DNA of 64,000 nucleotides from Sulfobacillus thermotolerans (lineage in GTDB: Bacteria > Bacillota > Sulfobacillia > Sulfobacillales > Sulfobacillaceae), in NCBI GenBank assembly GCA_002951815.1, contig CP019454.1:1426001-1490000 (forward strand), given 5' to 3'. The translations under genes were made by a program, and so were the position numbers. This document shows, piece by piece, positions 58,871 to 64,000 of this stretch; the stretch's first letter is position 1, and each line of letters begins with the position of its first letter. The notes under the pieces are model-generated. The model was given only the letters and a program-made list of their open reading frames with translations. It ran no database searches and was not told the DNA's origin.

Positions 58871-60073
58871 ATGCGAGAAGTGGTAGTGGTGGCGGCTAAA
58901 AGGACGCCCATTGGTCGCCACCATGGGGTGCTGAAAGATGTACGGCCTGATGACTTAGCGGCCCTCGTACTGAAGGCGTTACTAGAACAAACGGGCCTTG
59001 ATCCGCGCGAGGTGGACGACGTGCTGCTTGGCGCAGCTAACCAAGCCGGGGAAGACAATCGCAATGTGGCCCGGATGGCTTTGTTATTGGCAGGATTTCC
59101 TGTTGAGGTTCCGGGGGCCACCGTTAATCGTCTTTGCGGCAGTTCGCTCGAAGCAGTGAACCGCGGTTATCAAGCCATTTTTTCTGGGGAAGCAGATGTC
59201 ATTATTGCGGGGGGCGTTGAATCTATGACGCGGGCCCCCTTCGTCCTGCCCAAATTTGATACGGCTTTTCCCGTGGGAAACCGAGAAATTTTTGATACCA
59301 CAATTGGCTGGCGCATGGTCAATCCGCGTTTGGCCGCACAATACTATCCCTATTCAATGGGAGAAACGGCAGAGAATTTAGCGGAGCGCTTTGGCCTAAC
59401 GCGCGAGGAGCAAGATGCGTGGGCGCTGCGGTCTCATCAACGTGCGGTTTTAGCGCAAACTGCGGGGCGATTTGCAGATGAACTTATCCCCGTTCCCATT
59501 GAAAATCCTAAAACCCATGAAGTGAAGTGGGTCACGCAAGATGAGCATCCCCGACCGGATACGTCGTTGGAAAAACTGGCTCAATTGAAACCGGCTTTTC
59601 GGCCAGGCGGGACGGTTACGGCTGGAAACTCATCAGGCATTAATGATGGAGCGGCAGCCGTGATGTTGATGGAGGAAAGTGTGGCCTTGCGGCACAATTT
59701 GGAACCCTTAGCCTATATTCGCGGGGGCGGTGTGGCGGGGGTCGACCCGGCAATTATGGGCTATGGTCCCGTACCTGCTACGCAGCGGGCATTGCAGCGG
59801 CATGGGTGGACATTGGACGAAATTGAGCGTGTGGAACTCAATGAGGCCTTTGCAGCTCAAGTCTTAGCGGTATTACACGATTTACCATTTGACCGGGATA
59901 TTGTCAATCCGGAAGGAGGGGCCATAGCCTTGGGTCACCCGCTAGGCGCATCCGGAGCTCGCATCCTTACGACCTTAATTTATGGGATGCGTCGCCAAGG
60001 CGCACGCCGGGGAGTGGCAACGATGTGCATTGGGGTTGGCCAAGGTATTACCACATTAGTGGAACGTCCTTAG
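58871..60073 (+). CDS. paaJ: 3-oxoadipyl-CoA thiolase-type acyltransferase (PaaJ/PcaF)
   Basis: A thiolase of 400 aa, the full family length. Cys in VNRLCGSSLEAVN, His in GGAIALGHPLGASGA and Cys in MCIGVGQG. The stretch TTIGWRMVNP with YSMGETAENLAERFGL is typical of the PcaF/PaaJ clade acting on 3-oxoadipyl-CoA or 2,3-dehydro-3-oxoadipyl-CoA. This makes the cluster's endproducts acetyl-CoA and succinyl-CoA. AAAGGAGG lies 8 nt upstream of ATG 58871, 30 bp after the ALDH stop. Confidence 0.92.
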   Translation: MREVVVVAAKRTPIGRHHGVLKDVRPDDLAALVLKALLEQTGLDPREVDDVLLGAANQAGEDNRNVARMALLLAGFPVEVPGATVNRLCGSSLEAVNRGYQAIFSGEADVIIAGGVESMTRAPFVLPKFDTAFPVGNREIFDTTIGWRMVNPRLAAQYYPYSMGETAENLAERFGLTREEQDAWALRSHQRAVLAQTAGRFADELIPVPIENPKTHEVKWVTQDEHPRPDTSLEKLAQLKPAFRPGGTVTAGNSSGINDGAAAVMLMEESVALRHNLEPLAYIRGGGVAGVDPAIMGYGPVPATQRALQRHGWTLDEIERVELNEAFAAQVLAVLHDLPFDRDIVNPEGGAIALGHPLGASGARILTTLIYGMRRQGARRGVATMCIGVGQGITTLVERP

Positions 60074-60104
60074 AACCGTTGTGGTTCTGAGACTCACTTC
60101 CTAT

Positions 60105-60674
60105 TTAAGCCAGCATCTTGAGGATCATGTCGGCGTAATGGTCTGCGATTTCGTGGACCATGAGCCGACCTTTTGGATCATACCACCGATGAAAGCCGTT
60201 TAAGGCCGAAAGAATAAACAATTTCGTGAGCCCAATATCGATGTCAGAGAACACGTGCTGCTGTTGTCCTTCTTCTAAAAGCTGAATCCAATATTGTTCA
60301 TAGGTGCGGCGCAATTGGCGCACGGTCGCACGCCCCGTCTCGGAAAATGCCATATCCTCATCTAAATATACAGTGCTCCAAGCGCGAGATGACGCAATGA
60401 CCCCTAAATGCGCATGGACGGCCGCTCGCATCTTGGCGGTGGGGCTTTCTTGCGATTGCACGATCGGGGCTAAAGCCTGGGCGAATTCATTAGCCGCCTG
60501 GCGGACGATTTCGATCAATAAGTCTTCCTTAGTGTCGATGTGCGCATATAGACTACCGGACAATACCCCCGCCCGTTCCGCAATGTCGCGGACTGTGGTC
60601 GCCTTAAATCCTTTGGTGCTAAATAATTCTGCGGCGGCTTGAACAATTTCGCTTTTCTTACTAGGCCGTGCCAT
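60105..60674 (-). CDS. TetR-family regulator, PaaR-like
   Basis: A protein of 189 aa with an N-terminal TetR HTH (about 8-55: EIVQAAAELFSTKGFKATTVRDIAERAGV, SGSLYAHIDTKEDL) and a ligand domain resembling PaaR (KstR2-type) regulators. It lies convergent to paaJ. PaaR proteins in other Gram-positive bacteria and Thermus repress paa genes and are released by phenylacetyl-CoA. The inverted repeat at the paaA promoter is a candidate target. GAGGAG precedes ATG 60674. Confidence 0.87.
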   Translation of the reverse strand: MARPSKKSEIVQAAAELFSTKGFKATTVRDIAERAGVLSGSLYAHIDTKEDLLIEIVRQAANEFAQALAPIVQSQESPTAKMRAAVHAHLGVIASSRAWSTVYLDEDMAFSETGRATVRQLRRTYEQYWIQLLEEGQQQHVFSDIDIGLTKLFILSALNGFHRWYDPKGRLMVHEIADHYADMILKMLA

Positions 60675-60813
60675 AATACACTCCTCAATTCGCTAAATGC
60701 TCTTTCCTTTATCTTACGACATCGCGTCCGAAGGCGCGAGTCTGGATGGGGATCGAAGGCGTATGTGCCAGGGGCTTGGTATAATAAAGACGACGAAATA
60801 GGGGAGGTTTTGA

Positions 60814-62061
60814 ATGTATAAATTTATTCATTGTTCCGATTTGCATTTAGACAGTCCTTTGCGCGGGTTGACCATGCGAGAGGATGCGCCCACGGATGCG
60901 ATACGGTCGGCCACGCGGCGAGCTCTTGAGAATTTGGTGTCTTTAAGTATTGCCGAAGCTGTGCGATTTGTCGTGATTGCGGGCGACATCTTTGATGGGG
61001 ACTGGATAGATTACTCAACGGGCTTGTTTTTCAACGCTTGCATGGCGCAATTAACAGCCCAGAATATTGCCGTGTATATCCTCAATGGCAATCATGATGC
61101 GGCCAGTCAAATGAGTCGGAAGCTCGTGCCTCCTGACGGCGTGTACCGCTTTTCACATGACCGCCCCGAGACCTTTGTCATTGAGGAGCTACAGGTCGCA
61201 TTGCATGGTCAAGGATTTAAAAATCGTGCCGTCACCGAGAACCTGGTACCTGAATATCCGACCCCTGTGCGGGGCTATTTTAACATTGGTGTGCTTCATA
61301 CCTCCCTTGAAGGGCATGAGGGGCACGAGGCGTATGCACCGTGTACCGTACAGGACTTGGTGATGAAGGGATATGACTATTGGGCATTGGGGCACGTGCA
61401 TAAGAGGCAGGTTATTCGGTCTGAGAATCCTACCATCGTGTATCCGGGAAATATCCAAGGGCGCCATATTCGCGAAACAGGAGACAAGGGGTGCACGGTC
61501 GTGACGGTTGATGGGTCCCATGTGTCGCTAGAACATCGCCCGCTAGATGTCTTGCGGTGGTCGTTATGCACGGTGAATTTGGAGAATGCGGCGCAGCCTC
61601 AAGATGTGGTGGACCGGTGCTTGACGACTTTTCAGCAAGAACTGGCGAATCATCCCGGCTATCCTTTGGCGGTACGGATTCGGTTGACCGGGACGACCTC
61701 TTTGCACGGTGCGTTGCTGGCGGAGTGGGACTATTATTATCATGAAATTCTTAACGCGGCGCAGCAAAGTGGTGTGGACCGGATCTGGGTCGAGAAGGTC
61801 CTCATTGACACTCAGCCCATGGCTGTGGAGCAGGTCTCTACAGCGTATCTTGATGCTTGGTCGGAACTCGATCGTCTTTTGCAAGCAGTTCAGATAGGCG
61901 ACCCTTTTCTCGATGAATTTCTTAAGGATATGAAAGCGATCCAACGTCGCATGCCAGACTATAATAAGGATACAAATGCCTCCGAGGTCCGTCCGATGGA
62001 CCTCCTCAGCCAAGCGCGGGATCTTCTTGAAGCCTTAATTGCGAAAGGAGGAGCCCTATGA
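60814..62061 (+). CDS. yhaO: Metallophosphoesterase/exonuclease YhaO (SbcD-like)
   Basis: A calcineurin-like nuclease of 415 aa. Motifs: HCSDLHLDSPL (Asp, His), AGDIFDG, NGNHDAA, GVLHTS and ALGHVHKRQV form the two-metal site. The YhaO group is distinguished from SbcD by the LDSPL pattern and by its partner YhaN. It acts as the Mre11-like half of a DNA-end-processing complex. The gene overlaps yhaN by 4 nt (ATGA). AGGGGAGG precedes ATG 60814. Confidence 0.9.
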   Translation: MYKFIHCSDLHLDSPLRGLTMREDAPTDAIRSATRRALENLVSLSIAEAVRFVVIAGDIFDGDWIDYSTGLFFNACMAQLTAQNIAVYILNGNHDAASQMSRKLVPPDGVYRFSHDRPETFVIEELQVALHGQGFKNRAVTENLVPEYPTPVRGYFNIGVLHTSLEGHEGHEAYAPCTVQDLVMKGYDYWALGHVHKRQVIRSENPTIVYPGNIQGRHIRETGDKGCTVVTVDGSHVSLEHRPLDVLRWSLCTVNLENAAQPQDVVDRCLTTFQQELANHPGYPLAVRIRLTGTTSLHGALLAEWDYYYHEILNAAQQSGVDRIWVEKVLIDTQPMAVEQVSTAYLDAWSELDRLLQAVQIGDPFLDEFLKDMKAIQRRMPDYNKDTNASEVRPMDLLSQARDLLEALIAKGGAL

Positions 62062-64000
62062 GACTACGTTCCCTCCGTGTTCGTCAGGTTTTACATTATG
62101 ACGAATTTTCCTTAGAGTTCAATAACGAAGCCTCATTTCATGTATTTTATGGCCCGAATGAAACGGGCAAGTCCACGCTGCTTAGTGTCATTGTGGATTT
62201 GTTGTTTGGGGGGCCGATCCCCGAAGCGCTGCGGGCACACTATGACAGCCGCTCCCGGTTGCAAGGGATTGTCGAGCGCGGTGACGATGCTATCTATCAC
62301 ATTGAGCGAAAGAAACGATATAACCGTCTGGTGTTAAGTGACCCAAGTCACCCGGAACTCCCTGAAGATGTGTTGTGGCCATTTATAGGCGGATATCCAC
62401 GCGATCGCTATATGATGCTGTTTGGGTTTGACCATGATCGCCTTCGCGCGGGCGGACAAAGTTTACTCGAGTCCCAGGGAAATGTGGGGATCTCCTTGTT
62501 TGAGGCCGGTGGGGGCATCCAGTATTTAACCAAGATTCTCCAACAATTAAGCCAGCGCTCGGAACAACTGCTCGATCCGTCGTTCAACGCCAGATCCGCT
62601 AAGGAACTGAATAAACAATGGCGTGCGTTTACCGAAGCGCAAAAGCGGATTAGGCAGTATAGTCTGCGGGCCGAGGAATGGCACCGGGTCCGTGACGAGG
62701 TGGCCCAACACGAAGGCCATTTACAGCATTTACAGCAGCAGTGGCAAGAAGCTCAGGCCCAGTTGCATAAGGTGGAACGGCTCATTCGGGTTCGCCCTTT
62801 CCTGATCGAGTGGCAAGAGCATATAAAAGCCATGGCGGGTAAAGCAGTGCCGAAGACGTCTCCTGATGTCGAAGATTATATTCGTCAGCAATTCGAGGTG
62901 CTCGATACGACCCAATCCCGCTTGTCCCAACTTCATGATGAATATCAGCGCCAACAAGAACGGATGGGGGAGATTATCCGAGATCCGGCGGTCTTAGCGG
63001 TGTTCGACCGAATTGATGCGTTAGGCGAGGGCTTGCAGCATTTTCTTAAATTGCGGGACCACACGTTGCCTGATGCACGCCGGAATCGACAGGTGCTGCA
63101 GACGGATTGTGAACAGCGGATTAAAAATTTGGCGCCGGGACTTTCGTGGACTGAACGCGAACAGTTGCGGCTGCCTATTGCCGTAGTGGACCGGGTTACG
63201 GAACTGATCAAAGGCCTCGCCGATGTGCGGGTTCGCTATGAGCATGAAAAGGCGCAGCATGATGATATTTTACGCGAACACCAATCTGTCCGAGACCAAC
63301 TAAGTCACGTCGGGCCAGTGATCGATACCGCCGTTCTTAGCCAACTTATTCGAAAAATCCGAGAACGAGGAAATCTAAGTGAACAATTAGCCCTTCTTTC
63401 TCGTGACATCACAAAAAAAACCGTGGACCTCGAGCAAAAAGCGCATCAACAGGCGATATTTACGGGTCCTATCGATCAGCTGGCCACCTTGCCGATTCCT
63501 TTGCAAGACACCATGGACCGTTTTGCACAGCAATGGACATACCTAGAACAAGAACTCGCGGATACGGCCAAGACGCTCCAGACGTTAAGTGCTCAATTGC
63601 AGGAAATCCAAAGGGATTTGGAGGCGTTGTCCTTGCAGGGGACTGTGCCGATCCTTCATGATTTGTGGGTTGCACGTGAACAGCGCGATATCTCGTGGGC
63701 GCAGATTAAACGCGTATGGCTCGAAGGCCATGCGGATGAGGTGCCTCATCCGCATGCGTTGGCCGACGCATATGCCCGGCAGGTGGAGAATGCCGACCGT
63801 GTATCTGACGACTTGCGTTTAGATGCTGAACGTTCGGCACGTCGCGCGATGTTATTGCTGCAGCAAAGACAAACGCAAAAAGCTCTGCAAGATAGCCGGG
63901 AACACCAAGCCAATTTGGAAGAGCAGTTTTCTGCGCTGCGCACGCAATGGGCTTTGGAATGGACAGCCTCTGGGATTGTACCGCGCAATCCTGGGGCTAT
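62058..64000 (+). CDS. yhaN: SMC-like ATPase YhaN (SbcC/Rad50-type), partial
   Basis: The start ATG 62058 overlaps the yhaO stop, with AAAGGAGG upstream, and the frame is open to the right edge (about 647 codons). The N-terminus MRLRSLRVRQVLHYDEFSLEF is followed by the P-loop FYGPNETGKSTLL, as in YhaN and Rad50-like ATPases. From about residue 180 it becomes a long heptad-rich coiled coil (AQHEGHLQHLQQQWQEAQAQ). The Walker B and C-terminal lobe lie beyond the window. With YhaO it should form an ATP-driven nuclease for DNA repair. Confidence 0.9.
   Translation, partial: MRLRSLRVRQVLHYDEFSLEFNNEASFHVFYGPNETGKSTLLSVIVDLLFGGPIPEALRAHYDSRSRLQGIVERGDDAIYHIERKKRYNRLVLSDPSHPELPEDVLWPFIGGYPRDRYMMLFGFDHDRLRAGGQSLLESQGNVGISLFEAGGGIQYLTKILQQLSQRSEQLLDPSFNARSAKELNKQWRAFTEAQKRIRQYSLRAEEWHRVRDEVAQHEGHLQHLQQQWQEAQAQLHKVERLIRVRPFLIEWQEHIKAMAGKAVPKTSPDVEDYIRQQFEVLDTTQSRLSQLHDEYQRQQERMGEIIRDPAVLAVFDRIDALGEGLQHFLKLRDHTLPDARRNRQVLQTDCEQRIKNLAPGLSWTEREQLRLPIAVVDRVTELIKGLADVRVRYEHEKAQHDDILREHQSVRDQLSHVGPVIDTAVLSQLIRKIRERGNLSEQLALLSRDITKKTVDLEQKAHQQAIFTGPIDQLATLPIPLQDTMDRFAQQWTYLEQELADTAKTLQTLSAQLQEIQRDLEALSLQGTVPILHDLWVAREQRDISWAQIKRVWLEGHADEVPHPHALADAYARQVENADRVSDDLRLDAERSARRAMLLLQQRQTQKALQDSREHQANLEEQFSALRTQWALEWTASGIVPRNPGA

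Noticed and set aside
60072-60088. AGAACC-GTTGT-GGTTCT hairpin after paaJ as a terminator
   Set aside because: Only 6 bp with no T-tract; too weak to call.

Overview
The window looks like chromosome from a Gram-positive, endospore-forming, metabolically flexible bacterium. The combination of spoVK, a SleB/CwlJ-type cell-wall hydrolase, strong AGGAGG ribosome binding sites, frequent GTG/TTG starts, a c-di-AMP riboswitch, an ars locus, phenylacetate and fatty-acid catabolism and many permeases fits a Sulfobacillus-like thermoacidophilic Firmicute. That placement is inference; no rRNA or tRNA gene is present to test it.

Layout. 1-11 kb is a Firmicutes housekeeping block: the mutL end, miaA, a LysM/SleB hydrolase, an MFS pump, an S9 peptidase, an aldo/keto reductase, then spoVK, a small GTPase, ynbB and lexA. 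11-18.9 kb holds a CPBP protease, a beta-oxidation trio (acyl-CoA dehydrogenase, SCP2 protein, thiolase), an ECF sigma factor with a membrane-anchored BNR-repeat partner, a 3D-domain wall enzyme under a c-di-AMP riboswitch, and a 2H-phosphoesterase. 19-25 kb is a decay zone: broken arsD and arsA, intact arsB and a CoA-disulfide-reductase-like flavoprotein, an IS/MITE-like remnant, and fragments of a Hyf/complex-I-like membrane complex. 25.2-28.4 kb is the circularly permuted ATP-grasp / alpha-E / transglutaminase operon, behind an AT-rich leader full of inverted repeats.

29-34 kb has acetyl-CoA synthetase and a phosphate locus. PiT and its DUF47 partner are transcribed away from two tandem PhoB-type winged-helix proteins that lack a recognisable phosphoacceptor. 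The shared intergenic region carries two arrays of four hexamers spaced exactly 11 bp apart. 34-42 kb is transport-rich: an APC permease, an NCS1 permease under a TPP riboswitch and an unusual Nramp. 42-51.6 kb holds an aminotransferase/Lrp pair and a deoxynucleoside salvage operon (XapX-type small protein, NCS1 permease, deoC, deoA, deoB) next to a divergent GntR regulator and an MFS transporter. 51.6-60.7 kb is a phenylacetate cluster (SDR, MaoC, thioesterase; paaA, paaB, paaC, paaK, ALDH, paaJ; a PaaR-like TetR). The window ends in a YhaO/YhaN (SbcD/SbcC-like) pair that runs off the edge.

The phosphate-locus regulator pair with its 11-bp repeat arrays is the best candidate for an undescribed system. 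The two riboswitch assignments are the firmest regulatory calls. Many start codons were reset from the longest possible frame to the position indicated by the ribosome binding site.
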